Shown here: positions 1-12,191 of the stretch, in pieces
Layout: every line of letters starts with the position of its first letter
Position numbering within the stretch: position 1 is the stretch's first letter
Source: Ampelomyces quisqualis
Lineage: Eukaryota; Ascomycota; Dothideomycetes; Pleosporales; Phaeosphaeriaceae
Reading direction: 5' to 3'
Length of the DNA: 64,000 bases
Assembly: GCA_018398575.1 (NCBI GenBank)
Contig: JAGTXZ010000011.1
Coordinates: forward strand, 2,356,001 to 2,420,000
Translations under genes and position numbers: made by a program
The notes under the pieces: generated by a model
What the model saw: only the letters and a program-made list of their open reading frames with translations
Told to the model about the DNA's origin: nothing
Database searches by the model: none

Positions 1-4
1 AAAC

Positions 5-282
5 TGTAACAACGCAGAATTAGATACGTATTAGAGGCATATAGGAGTGCGTGTTGTATCAGAGATTCTAGATTAGCTATACACCTATAGGTCTTGTACA
101 GAAGGATAAGGAAAACTTATCCTCTATCTAATGCAATAGGCTTATATTTATAGTTAAGGTAGCAACTAAGTTAGAGCTAATTTAGAGTACTTTTAGTGCT
201 GCCTCTGCTATCTCTTATATAATCTATTACTAAGCCTTTATAGAGTATTAGATGTAACATGTATTTACATGTGCCTATTATA
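5..282 (-). repeat. 3' LTR of gypsy-1
   Basis: About 278 bp, matching 6803-7102 along its length, with a gap of about 20 bp near its left end (bases after the shared TGTAACAACGCAG). Its right end reads CCTATTATA where the other LTR reads CCTGTTACA, which is what CpA/TpG to TpA mutation would produce. Confidence 0.9.
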
Positions 283-329
283 TTACCCCTCTTCTTAAAA
301 TTAATAGCCTCTATTAATTAGGTCTGTAT

Positions 330-3300
330 TAGTGCGCTTTTAGATACCTTTCTAAATTTTTAAAAAGTCTTATTTACCTTAACTTTAAATTTCTAATAAC
401 GCTTTATAGCTATTTATTGTTATTTTGCTTAGCGCAGCAGCGCGTTTATTATCCTAACTTTACTTAGAGTTTTTTTTAGAGTATATATACAAGGCTAGCC
501 CTTAGTATACTACTTCTTTATACTCTCTTTCTACACGTTTGTATACCTACTACTATCTAACTACTCTTCTAATTTAATTACTAGCTAACTATTTTACAGA
601 TATATATAATGCCTATTTCTGTCTCTTCTAAGGCTTATCCTCTAGCCTATTAGGTTGTTTACCTATAGGCCGCAAGGGCTTTTACTTGCGCCTAGTTTAA
701 TATTAAGTTTAGATTCTATTTAAACATTTCTAAGAAGTGTGCATATTACACGCTCTTAAATAAAAAGTGTTGCCTAGTTTCTTTATATGCAGGCTAGGAG
801 TATAATAGCTTTTCTAAGGCTCTTAACTGCAGGTTTGCTGCCCTAGGTAGAGACAAGCCTAACAAAGTTGTAGTAGAGTAAGAGGTTACTGTTAAGAACG
901 CAGCGTTTTAGTTAGCTACTGTAGTGCAAGTAGGCACTGCACAAGTAGCTAACTTAAACAACGCTAACTTATTAGTTAGCGCTTATTACTAACAGGAAGA
1001 GCTAGCTAAAGAGGTTAGAAAGATAGCTAAAAAAGTTAGGGCGCTTAGAAGAAGTACAGCTAGGTTAACTAGTATAGTTGCCTAGCTAGTAGATGTTATA
1101 ATAGTATTAAGGGCTAAATAGTTAGTAGAGCAGGAGAAGGCGCAAAAGGCAGCGCAAGAGGCTAGTACTTATAGTAAGTAGAGCTAGAACAGAAGACAAC
1201 TAGGTAGTACGTTAGTGTCTGTACCTAAGGATTTAGATAGTTAAGAACGTCCTACTAGTAGCAGCAATAGTCTGCTGTTAGATCTAATAAAAGAGTAAGA
1301 CTCTTATTTTTAATAGCTATTACCTACTAGAGTAGTAGTTGCAATATTAAGTTTAATTTCCCTAACATAATTGTTTTGTAACACTATAAGATCTTTAACT
1401 TCTTTTTCTTATACTATAATCTACTTAGCTAACACTTGTAAGAGTCTTAGCTATTTTAGATAGCGTTTGTAGAACGCTTACAACATATATAGAGTGCCTA
1501 TAAAGTTTAAAGCATTATACTAGGTAGGGTTAAGATTATAGCTTACCTATTTCACGCAATACTTTAGGATAGAGCAAGATAGCTTGCTAGCTAGGATCTC
1601 TTTAACTTCCTATTCTTTAATGCCTTAAATTAGGATGCTAGATAAGTTTAGGCTTAGCTAACTAGATAGGGGGTTGTTAAGGTCCTTACAGAGGACGTCT
1701 AGAGCAAACACGTTATAGATCTTAGAGCCTTCTAGCAGTTTTAATTAAAATAAATGCCTAACTTGTTATAGAACTTTAAAGAGTCTCTCTTACAATTTAG
1801 TAAGTTTGCGACTTAGGCAGGTAATAGACAGGTTTTAAGTTAACACGTAAACCTTGTTACCTACTAACTAATTAACAAGTTGTTAATATTTATTAACTTT
1901 AGCAGCTATGCGTTGTTAAGCCTTTTCTATATTGTCTTTAGCTATACGCTAGGCTTTGTGTATATAAGTAGCTAAGCTTAAGGCGTCTTTAACATTAGTA
2001 TCCTTGTGTTTTAAAGTAGATAATAACTAATCTTAGATTTAGCATAGTTTAGATCTAAAAAGGAGCTAGTATAGCACTATACTAATTGCAGAGTGCAGCA
2101 GTGTAGCTTAGGCTTAATTAATTATTAGTAAGAGGTTACTCTAGTTATCCTAGTAATAGGATACAAAGAGCCTTAATTGTTAATTAATATACTTGTTTAT
2201 AATATCTGTTTGTCTATTAGTTTGTTTATAGTAGGCTATAGAAAGCTTAATTTGCACGCCTAGGATTTTACAGAACTTAGACTAGAATTAGAATACAAAC
2301 TAGGGTCTGTAGTTAGACACTATGCTTTTGGGCGTATAGCTAAATTAGTATACTTATTAGATAAATAAGTAAGCTATTTCTTAAGCGTTAATTGTTTTAT
2401 AGCAAAGAATAGAAACAGCTTGCTTAGATAGATAATTAATAACAACTATAATTTAATTATAGCTATAACAATCTTTTAGGAATGTCTTAAAATCTATACA
2501 CAAATGCTGCATAGGCCTATTAGAAATTAGTAACAGATAGAAGAAACCTTAGGATTAGAGCTGTCTTAGATAGGATCTCTAACAGGATACGCAGTTTTCT
2601 ACATAATGTTTATATATAGCCTCTATGCCTTTCTAATAATATTACTAGGCTAAGAGCTAATACGTCTTTATAGCACTTAGATAAGCAGTAGATACCTAAT
2701 TATAAGCCTCTCTAATTAGTTAGGTGCACAAGGGGAAATCTCTAAGTACATAGAAGTGTAAGTAATATAGTAGTAGTTCTTTTTAGACGTAGTACAGCTG
2801 TAGTAGCTTAAGACGCTCTTTCTTAAAAGAGTAGCAATTCTCTGCTAGTAGAGCTTTAATTAGTTCTAACAAGTTAAGATTTAGAGAAGCACTAATAGAA
2901 TAGACTAAAATAACTAATACATTAATCTCTAGCTAGTTACAAACGTAGTTTTAAGCTAGTTTAGAGTTAACCTAGGGGTTTAGGCGTTTAGGTCCTAGAA
3001 GTACATAGGATCTGTTATCTTGTTAGGCAGCCTTAACTTTGCTAACATTCTGTTTTCTTTAGCTTAGAATATTAGCTTTCTTGTTTAACTTGCTAGGCGT
3101 GTACTTAATGCAAAAATTAAAAGGAGCAATAATCTCTACTTATTGTGCTTAACGTGTATTAAGGACCTTAGTAGTTATAAAGTATTCTAAGAAGTAGTAA
3201 TCTAAATACACTTGGATTTAGCTTTGTATAGAAGTAAGTTTAGCTCTCTACTTCTTAAACACTTTTAGAATAGTAAAAAGTTCTTTGTTATATATTTCTT

Positions 3301-5380
3301 AATTAAGCTTAGCTCTAGATAGAGCGTAACTATAGAACGCTATAGAGTACTACTTGTTATTAAAGTGCTTCTAAGAGAGTACTCCTGCTATTACTCTATC
3401 TAACGCGTTAGTTTTTAATTTTGTATTATACTTAGAATAGAAATAAGATAGCGTAGGAATAGCTAGAAGTAAGGCTTTAATCTAATTAAAAGCCTATTAG
3501 CAGTCTGTAGTCTATTTAAAAGAGGTAGCAGAACTCTAAAGCTTTATAATAGGTTTAGCTACACAAGAGAAATCCTTAATAAATTGTTAATAGAAACTAG
3601 CAAACCTAAGAAATAACTTAACGCTAGTAACTGTAGTAGGTTTAGCCTAGTTTTAGAGTGCTTCTACCTTATTAGAGTTAACTTTAGTGCCCTAGTTTGT
3701 TAAAACGTAACCTAGATACTTTGTGCAAGTTATATAGAATTTACTCTTCTAAATATCTACTTAGAGTCCTGCAGTACGTAGGCGCTCTAGGACCTTTTAG
3801 ATATATTTCTAATGTAAGTTTATATTCTTAAAGTAGATTAGAATGTTGTTAAGATACGTAATGCAGAAATTGTTAAGATAATTAATTAGTATATTATTTA
3901 TATAGCGCTAATACGTAGCTAGCCTATTACACAAGCCAAAGGAGAGCACCTTACACTTATAGGTACTGTAACAAGTCTAGAAAGTAGTATACTCTTTAGA
4001 GTTAAGATCTATACAAATTTTGTTAAAGGCAGCTCTAATGTTAAACTTAGTAAAGATCTTAGAATTAGAGGAGCGTAATAGTAGCTTATTAATACAAAGG
4101 ATTAAATAGACGTCCTTACGCGTAAGAGCGTTAATCTTCTAGTAGTCTACATCAATGCGTATATCTCTATTTAGTTTACGTATACAGAGAATAGGTAAAG
4201 CAAAAGGACTTTGGCTAGCCTTAATAAAACCCTTCTAAAGGTGTTTCTAGATGTAGGCCTTAGTAGCTTTAAGCTTTTCCTAATTCTGCTTATACAGGGG
4301 ACTAAACGTATTTAGTAATAGTTCTTTAAGAATAATCTTGTAATTATACAGACAATAAAGAAGCAATTAATTAGCTGCTAACTTGCTAAATACATTCTAA
4401 TACTAAGAGTAATAGGCAGGTAATTACTTGTCTAATTGGCATTAATTAGCTGCGTTGTCCTTAGAAGCAAGGATCCTGTTAATCTTATATAGGCTAGTTG
4501 TAAAGAACTTGTTTTAGGGCTTCTTTATAATAAAGTAGAATGCATTAGCAAAAATAAGAGCAATGCAGGTAGTTAGAGAGAGTTTAGACTCTAAGCAGGG
4601 TCGCTTAGTTAGAGTATAAGAAATTTATAAGAATTTTTGAGCAGATAGGAGCTTTAAGCATCCCTTAATGCAGTAAATAGAAGAAAGAGAATAATAGTAA
4701 AGACTGTTTTAGATACAATAGTCTTCTTTCTCCTATAGAGCATTACGTTGTTACACATTAAGATAGATAGTAGCTAGCACTGTAGCTTAATGTAGAACAG
4801 TAGAAATAGAAAGTAAAGGATTGTAAGAATAGGGGTACTTAGATAGCCAAATAAACTATAACCTATCTGTATCTAATTAAATCTTAAATTGTCTTAACTA
4901 TTAGAGGCTAAGTATACAATCCTAAGACCTAAGATTAAAGATAAGAAATAGACAGTTCAAAATCTTTTAGCTATTAATATTTAAGTGTAGTTAAATATAT
5001 TAGGTAACTACAAAAGTGATCTAATTTTTAAAGCTGCACACCTAAACCTAGAAGAGAAGCTTTTAAATAGGTTAATGTAAAGCTTTAAAAACAAATTAAA
5101 CAATTTATAAATTTAAAAATAAGAAACCTTAAGCACTAGTATTAACAAAAGTATTAAGGCATAAGCTAATGCCTTAGTTGTAAAGAAGTGTAAGTACAAA
5201 GAAATAGAGACTGCAAAATAAGTAAGAAAAGTAAAAGTAAGATAGATTGTAATAGCTTAGGCCTAGAGAGGAGTGTCCTTCTAGGCGCTTCTGTTTCTTA
5301 TATAATACACCTCCTAGTTAGGTTGCTCTTAAGCATCTTTAAACTTAACTTCTTCTACAGCTTCTATCTAACGCATATAA
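330..5380 (-). pseudogene. gypsy-1 pol (protease, reverse transcriptase, RNase H, integrase), RIP-inactivated
   Basis: Read on the minus strand, the segment around 3960-3700 matches the family RT core: TYxRYINxIL, then a run ending ITYLNNILIY. The catalytic YxDD box is YLNN (3845-3856), both Asp changed to Asn, as expected for GAY to AAY after T. The downstream RNase H and integrase parts toward 330 can be followed by similarity to the better preserved plus-strand copy at 60.7-64 kb. Stops are nearly all TAG/TAA at sites where that copy or the family has Gln. No open frame of useful length remains, so no product is expected. Its limits are approximate. Confidence 0.8.
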
Positions 5381-6700
5381 AGCTTTGTGCAATTACTAGC
5401 GTAGTGTTCTAGTTTACTACAATTATAACAACTACTAAAAGTCTTCTGTTAATTAGGTTTAGAGGTCTTAGTAGAAAGATACACTATTGTTCATTAATAG
5501 GCTAGCGCAGAATGTGTTAGAGCGCTAGGAGTAGTAGTTTAATTTAGCTCTAAATTAGTTTGTAAAGCCTATCTAATTAGCAATTTAGCAGCAGCTAGCA
5601 ATATACTTAGGTTAAAATTATTCTTTTACTCTATATTGTAGGCAGTAAGGTGTTTTACTATCTAATTAAATAAGTTCTTTTATTAGTGCTTAAATCCTAG
5701 GTTAGAGGCTTATAGTCCTAGCGTAATTTTTGTCTATAAGTAGTAAAACTACTCTAAAGGAGGTACTTGTCCCTTAACTGCAGAACTTAGAAACCTAGCT
5801 TTAAACAAAGGAAATGTTTCCTTCTTTGTTATCTGCAATTAATTAAACGCTGCACAGCTTTTAGCTATCTTGTTACCTATAATAAAGTAGGACTTAAGTA
5901 GCTTAATTATTTGCTTAGCGTTCTAGAATTACTCTTAATTAGTATCTAATAAATATTAAGGCTTAAGATAGCCCTTAGCTAATCCTATAGTATAGTCCTA
6001 TACTAGGGCTATATATTGCCTTTTAGTCTAATAGTAGTCTAAGTTAATTTTAAGTTAATCCTAGATAGAGGCCTGCTATTAGCGAAAGGGAGAATCTTTC
6101 TTATTACTAAGATTGTTAATATTAGGCGTCTTCTCTAATTGTTAAGATTGGCAGAAACTTTTATAGCAATATAAGTGTTCTAATATAGAGCTGTTAGATA
6201 AACAGCAAGGTGCAGAATTGTTCTAAGGTAATTTGGTAGTAGGTAGAGGCTTGTCTAGTCCTACAGAAGGAGTTAGTCTTTTCTTAAGAGAATTAATTTC
6301 TGCTAACACTTGTTTTAGTTCTTGTTGTAATTAATTAACTTCTATTTGTGCAGGGGTTAGATTTAGTGCAGCTCTAGGCTAAGGGGTGTCCTTAGATTCT
6401 TTAGTATCTAACTTTTTTACTTTAGTACTCTGTTGCTAGGTTGTAATAGTTAATATAGAGTCTTCTTAGGATTCTCTAGGTGTTAGTGCAGGTGCAGATT
6501 TTAGGGGAGTTATTAGCGTTGCCTCTAATACTCCTAGGTTATTAATAGTCTCTAAGTCTTTATCCTAGCGCTAAACGCAACTTTTACTAAAGTAATTCTA
6601 ACTGTTATGTTAATAGAAAGTTCTAAACCTAAAGGGTTTAGCTGTTAAGAGATCTAAGGGATTCTAACTGTGTTTAATAGATTTAAGGTTACAAACAGAT
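5381..6700 (-). pseudogene. gypsy-1 gag with CCHC zinc knuckle, RIP-inactivated
   Basis: On the minus strand at 5430-5389 a CCHC knuckle is legible: C-Y-N-C-S-K-L-E-H-Y-A-S-N-C, spacing C-x2-C-x4-H-x4-C, the nucleic-acid-binding motif of retroviral-type nucleocapsids. Upstream of it (5450-6650) the frame runs on with stops at Gln codons and aligns with the gag of the plus-strand copy (59.3-60.6 kb), whose knuckle differs at few positions. The 5' end of gag is not defined; the stretch between it and the LTR at 6803 is leader. Confidence 0.8.
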
Positions 6701-6802
6701 CTAATTTAGATAGAGTTCTAGACGTTTTAACGCGATCTTTTTAAAAATAAATTGTAATATTATCTAAATGCTATTACTAGCAGAACAAAGTTTTTCTTGT
6801 AA

Positions 6803-7102
6803 TGTAACAACGCAGGTAGGTACAGCTATTGGGATTAAATTGGATACGTATCAGAGGCATATAGAAGTGCGTGTTGTATTAGAGATTTTAGATTGGCTAT
6901 ACACCTATAGGTCTTGTATAAAAGGACAAGGAAAACTTGTTCTTTATCTAATGCAATAGGCTTATATTTATAATTAAGGTAGTAACTAAGTTAGAGCTAA
7001 TTTAAAGCGCTTTTAGTGCTGCCTCTACTATTTCTTGCATAATCTGTTACTAAGCCTTTATAGGGTATTAGATGTAACATGTGTTTGCATGTGCCTGTTA
7101 CA
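6803..7102 (-). repeat. 5' LTR of gypsy-1
   Basis: About 300 bp, nearly collinear with 58872-59170 (inverted) and with 5-282. On the minus strand it begins TGTAACAGGCACATGC and ends GTTGTTACA-like. It is flanked on the right by GAAAC (7103-7107), the probable target duplication. A 63-codon open stretch overlapping its left end (6768-6959) is an accident of LTR and leader sequence. Confidence 0.9.
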
Positions 7103-7109
7103 GAAACAC

Positions 7110-9965
7110 TAGCCTAGATCTTAGAAGCTAAGTAGTTTACAAAAGTTAATATTATTTAAGCGTTTTACAAAATTAGAATTACAGAGGGTAATAAGTAGAA
7201 AACAGCTTTCTAGACACGCTTTAGCCTATATAAGTAGCTAGTAACACCCTTTAGACTTATAAACACTCTAAGTACCTTTTAGCGTTATATTAACTAGACT
7301 CTTTGTAAATCCCTTAATAACTTTTATTCTGCGTATATTAACAATATACTTATTTACACTAGTAGTTCTAAGTTAAACTATAAGAAGAAAGTAAAACAAG
7401 TAGTATAAAAGCTTAGCGCTGTAGGACTACATCTTAACATAGAAAAGAGTAAGTTTAGATTAAAGAGGACAAAATACCTTAGGTTTATTATTAAAGCTAG
7501 AAAAGAGATAAGTATAGACCTAGAAAAGGTTAAGGCTATAAAGTCTTAGAAACCTCTAAAAACTATAAAAGAAGTATATAGCTTTATTAGATTTGCTAAC
7601 TGTTACTACTAGTTTATTAAGAACTTCTTAGAACTAGCTATACTACTTACCTAGCTTACTAGAAAGAATATAAACTTTAAATAAGAGATAGAGCAAGAAG
7701 CTACGTTTTAGAAACTTAAGAAGGCTTTTATTGCTAAACTATTATTAGCAAACTTTAATACAGACCTTAAGACTATAATTAAATGCAACACCTTAGGATA
7801 GTTAACAGGCAGAGTTCTATCTTAGTACAGAAAAGACAGGCTGCTCTAAGTAGTAGCCTACTATTTCTCTTAGAACAACGTAGCTAAAGTTAACTATACT
7901 ATATATTATAAAGAACTGTTAGTAGTAATTAAGTGCCTTAAGTAATAGAAGACTAAGCTCTAACGCGTAGAACACTTTACTATATTAACAGATTATAAAA
8001 ACTTAGAATACTTTATAACAACGCGTCTATTAATAGAACAGTATATGCAATAGGTAGGGTTCTTTAGCCTCTTTAATATAACCTTCTAATACTAACCTAG
8101 TAACCTAAATAGCAGGGCTAATACCTTGTTAAGAAAGGAATACAACCTCTTATAAAGTAGAGCTAATTAATAATTATAATTATAAACGTTCTAACTCTTA
8201 GTTCTTACTTGCAAATCTAACAGAGCAACTAATAAGAAGAGTATCTAATTCTTAAGCATTTAAAACCTATAAAGGGCGTAGAGTAATAGACACTCTAGGC
8301 AGGGCTAGTAAAAGAAGAACTCTAAAAACGTGCTTGCAGACAAAGACAATAAGAACTCTAACCTTAGAAACATGCTTATAGACAAAGACAACAGCAGAGC
8401 AGACGCTTCTAGAGAAAAGAAAGAATATCTTCTAGGTTAGAAAAGACAAAAGTAGCTCTACAATCTGTTAAAAGAAGACCTAGCTTAATATAATAACATA
8501 AAATAGATATAGAACCTAGTAATTCTTAATAACAAAGTATATACAAAAGTATAAGAAGCTATCTAACTAAAACAAAAAAAATTCTTTCTAACCTTAGCCT
8601 TAAAGTATCTTTTGCAGAGTGTACCTTAGATAATTATAATTAGCTACTCTATTAGAGGCAGAAATAGGTACCTTATAACAAAGCACTATAGACTAAGATT
8701 ATTAGTAACTACTATAACTCTCTACTTGCTAGACATCTAGAAAGAGAAAACACTTATGCTATACTTGCCTAGAATTACTTCTAGCCTAGTATGTTATTAA
8801 GCATTAAGTAGTATATATAAAACTGTATAATATGCAGCTAAACTAAACCTTAGAGAAAACTAAAACAGAGACTACTTTAACTACTTCTGCTCCTATACTA
8901 GATCTAGAAGAAATTGTCTATAGACTTTATTATTAGACTCTTACTAAGCTAGAGTGTGCGCTACTTAATAGTTATAATAGATAGGCTAAGTAAAGACTTA
9001 GTCCTAGCACTACTTTATAATCTTAAAGTATAGACTGTAGTAATAGTGTTTCTTAAAAAGGTTGTAGCGTACTACTAGCTTTCTAATACTATTATTTTAG
9101 ACAGAGAGTTATAATTTACTAGCTAATTCTAAGAGACGCTATATTATCTACTACTTACTACCTACAGAGTAATAGAGCTATAGAAAGAATAAATAGCATT
9201 GTAGAAGCTTACCTATAGGCCTTTGTAAACTAGAACTAGACTAACTAGGCCTATTTGTGCCTAGTAGCCTAAATAGCTATTGCAAGCAGAAACTTAGCTT
9301 CTACTAGCGTTAGCCTATTCTTCCTATAGTATAGCTATAATATAGATCTAATTTAAGTAAACAGTACTTAAGACCTTTATAGTTAATAGAAAGCTAGAAA
9401 AAATAAAATAGCTGTAGTAAAAGCTCTAGTAGAAAAGTTTAAGAATACTGTTCGCTATATGCAAGCAAGAATAGTAGAGGCATAACAAGAACAGAAATAA
9501 TAAGCTAACTACTATTAACAAAACTTCCTAGAGTATAGAGTAAGAGATAAGGTCTAGTTACAATACAAAGCTTCTATATCTAACAAGTAGCTCTTAAAGA
9601 AGCTAGATTAGAAGAATAGGAAATATACTGTTACAAGAGTTATTTCCCTACACGTAGTAGAACTTAGCACTTCTTCTAGAGTCTACCTAAAGTTTTACGT
9701 AGACTGCCTAAAACCTAATAGTAGGAACCTACTTCTATATTAAAAGTAAAATAACTAGCAGCTAGATGCAGTAATTAACTGTAGTAACGCTAATAGTAAG
9801 AAGTACTAGGTTAAAGAAATTATAGTAGACTAATAAAAAAGATAAGGCTATAGAATATAAATTTAGTACCTAGTTAAATAGGTAGGTTATGCAAAACCTA
9901 CATAGAAACCTAGAGAGAATATAAAAGACACTATAGTCCTGTAGCAATAGCTAGATAGAATATAA
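7110..9965 (+). pseudogene. gypsy-2 pol with C-terminal chromodomain, RIP-inactivated
   Basis: The plus strand shows TFQRYIN followed by AYINNILIY (YxDD box as YINN at 7334-7345), then an RT C-terminal part (IEKSKFRLKRTKYL). The RNase H segment has TDYKNLEYF near 8000, where TDHKNLEYF is usual. An HHCC-type integrase start (ARHLEREKT) lies near 8730. A chromodomain with YLVK-VGYAKPT-KPREN lies at about 9815-9960, where the missing residues are Trp codons turned to TAG. The chromodomain places it among chromoviruses, whose integrases are guided to modified chromatin. Apparent frame changes occur around 7160-7280. It is not functional. Confidence 0.85.
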
Positions 9966-11917
9966 GTAGAAAACAAGAATAATAGTAGTATACTTAAGAA
10001 GCCTCTAGAAGAGAGGCTCTAATAGACAGCCTAAACTGCCTATAAGAGTAGATAGAGAAAGAAGAAAAGAAAGGAGAGTTAAGCGTAAGCTATATAAGAG
10101 ACTAGGAAAATATTCTATAACTATTTAGATTCTAACCTAAGCCTAGACTCTAGACCTTAAAAGACCTAGAGCACTAATATAACTTTCTTAAATAGACATG
10201 CGCTAGGACTCTAAGAGCAGAGTCTAGACTAGAACAAGAATCTATTATCAGGATATTTCTTAGAAGAGGTTAAGTAAAGTAAGTTAAAGAACTAAGTAAA
10301 CAATAGTTACTACTATAGTTCTAGGCTTAACTTAAGGAAGAATAGATCTAGAAGCCCTTAGAAATAGGTAATACATAAGAAGGTAACCTATAATAAAGCA
10401 AACTACTAGAAGAAAAAGCAGTAGGTTAGCTACTACTATAGCTATTCTACTAAAGGTTAGACTATAACTCTAGCCTAGACATAGAGTAAGATAGCAGGGT
10501 TAGCTAAAGAACGCTAGAATTTAAGAGCTAGACTAAGCTAGATAGAGAAGAACTAAGAAGAACAAAACAAGAAAGAAAGTATAATATCTAAAAACCTTAA
10601 GAGAAATTACAGAAATAGACTTAGGTATTCTAGTAACTAGCAGGAATGTATTAGCATATAAGAATAAGTTAGTTATAACAAGAAAATAGAAAACAGTTAC
10701 TATAGCAAAATATTCTATTACTACAAAAATACTACCTACTATAATGCTAAAGATACGCTACGCTAGAGAACACTACAAACTAAGGCAGCTACTTCTATAA
10801 TTAGTATTAACTTAGACTATAGCCTTATACTTAATCGCAAGCATACTACTAGAGGTAATATTAGAATTTTTAGAGAGGTAAGCTAGGGTGCCAAAAGCTT
10901 AGAAGCTAATTACGTTAAGGTAGTAGACAACTAAGTTGCTATCTTAGAGAAGAACGTTACTCTAGCTAATCTAGAAGCCTAAGTTAGCAATCTAGTATAT
11001 AGCCTTATAGGTCTAGAAAAAGAAAGAGAGATGCTACTAGTATATAATGCAAAGGGTAGGAAGAGTAGAAACTTATATTTTTCTTAACCTAGAGAACAGC
11101 ATCTGTAAGAGTTGTAACGCGTTTCTTAAGATAATCCTACTTAGCAACAACCTTCTAGAAGAGGCTACAAATATTAACTAGTGTATTAAGTTTTATAACC
11201 TTGCGCGTAGGCTTCTAGTAGCTAGACTTGTTATTACTACGCAACTTTGCCTAAGCAGCCTATAACTTCTTAATAAAACTAGAGTATAGACTAGCTACAG
11301 AATACCTAGTTAATAACTTCTTAAGCTTGAAGTTAATAGCTAGCGCGTTGCAAAGCAAAATAATTGCAATCTTAAGGACGTCTAGTACCTAAAAAGAAAT
11401 AAGAATAAGAGTAAATAAATTAGAAATACTAGAATAACTTATAGGCCTATAAGTAATAAAATTAACCTTACAGCTAGTATAGGTTAACTCTATAGAAGTA
11501 ATTACGCACTTATACTCTTTGCTCTTAAGCTAGAGAATTGCGTAGGCTAAATAGCATAGTAGGTTAAGCGTACTCTTAACAATAATATTAAAAGGCTTCT
11601 ATTACTATAAGTAATAAGGTTACATACTGTATAATAAGTTAGACTTATAATAACAAGACTTTGAGCGCAAGTGCGCTTCTTAAGAAAGGTGTATAGAAAG
11701 ATTAGCATTGCTAAAGATAATAAGGCAAAGTAGAGAATACGCTAGTGCGCTATAAGAGGTAAGGTATAGGTTATAGTATAGAATGCGCAGCTTAAAACAG
11801 TATATAGTACTATCTAAAAAGAGGGTTAAGAATGTAAAACTATTGTCCTAAGTAGAGTTATTTTTATTTTAGTGTAACGCGCGCTCTACTTGCGCTAGCG
11901 CCAGAGTAAAAGGATAT
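9966..11917 (+). other. gypsy-2 tail between chromodomain and 3' LTR, unassigned
   Basis: About 1.95 kb. On the plus strand at 10860-11060 a charged, coiled-coil-like reading (repeated Leu/Glu/Lys, ending GLEKEREMLLVYNAKG) is legible with few stops. It may be an extended Pol C-terminus or an extra ORF. 11100-11900 gives no recognisable protein; its last 200 bases resemble 30336-30575, next to another LTR of the family, so it is internal 3' sequence. A purine-rich stretch (CCAGAGTAAAAGGATA, about 11901-11916) abuts the LTR as a polypurine tract. Confidence 0.5.
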
Positions 11918-12191
11918 TATAACAGGCTACTACTTAGAAAATCTCTTAGTTACGTAAAAAACCTTAGGTCCTAGAATAGAAGAACCTAGTACCTTTTGCG
12001 CCAAAGCACTATAAAAGGTCTAGAGCCTAGAACTAAATACTGCTCTAGACTAGAACCTAAATACTACTCTAGACTAGAACTCTTAGAGTCTGGATAGCTA
12101 CTATAAAATCCCTAGGACCTAGTATTAGCTATAGGTATTAAATTCACAACCTTTATATTTAGCAACTACTCTAAGAGTTAGCCTTCTTACA
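11918..12191 (+). repeat. 3' LTR of gypsy-2
   Basis: Begins TATAACAGGC (from TGTAACAGGC by TpG to TpA) and ends TTCTTACA. The start and end match the 30576-30824 and 51148-51396 LTRs; the interior has diverged and carries several short tandem repeats of CTAGACTAGAAC-type units (12040-12080). Right flank is ACTAG. Confidence 0.8.

Larger units (their letters stand above)
5..7102 (-). mobile_element. gypsy-1: nearly complete, RIP-degraded Ty3/gypsy LTR retrotransposon
   Basis: Two LTRs (5-282 and 6803-7102) enclose a minus-strand gag-pol region. The LTRs begin TGTAAC and end GTTACA as inverted terminal bases. The four window bases before the left LTR are AAAC and the five after the right LTR are GAAAC, so a 5-bp target duplication GAAAC is likely, its first base lying outside the window. 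A purine-rich tract on the minus strand at about 283-300 abuts the 3' LTR, as a polypurine tract should. The order gag zinc knuckle (5389-5430), then RT (YLNN at 3845-3856) is the Ty3/gypsy order. It sits inside gypsy-2, whose pol resumes directly at 7103. All coding sequence is broken by TAG/TAA at former Gln codons. The same family recurs in the opposite orientation at 58872-64000. Confidence 0.9.
7103..12191 (+). mobile_element. gypsy-2: 3' two-thirds of a chromodomain Ty3/gypsy element
   Basis: Starting immediately after the gypsy-1 target duplication, the plus strand reads RT, RNase H, integrase and a chromodomain, then a long non-coding or unrecognised tail and a 3' LTR (11918-12191). 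The 5' half, including gag and protease, must lie left of the window because gypsy-1 split the element in its RT. The LTR belongs to the same family as those at 30576-30824 and 51148-51396. It is inserted at the edge of a gypsy-3 copy: the sequence resuming at 12192 matches the continuous sequence around 26970 in the second gypsy-3 copy. Confidence 0.85.

Noticed and set aside
6768..6959. 63-codon plus-strand ORF
   Set aside because: It spans the border of leader and LTR of gypsy-1, antisense to the element, with no protein features; a chance open stretch.
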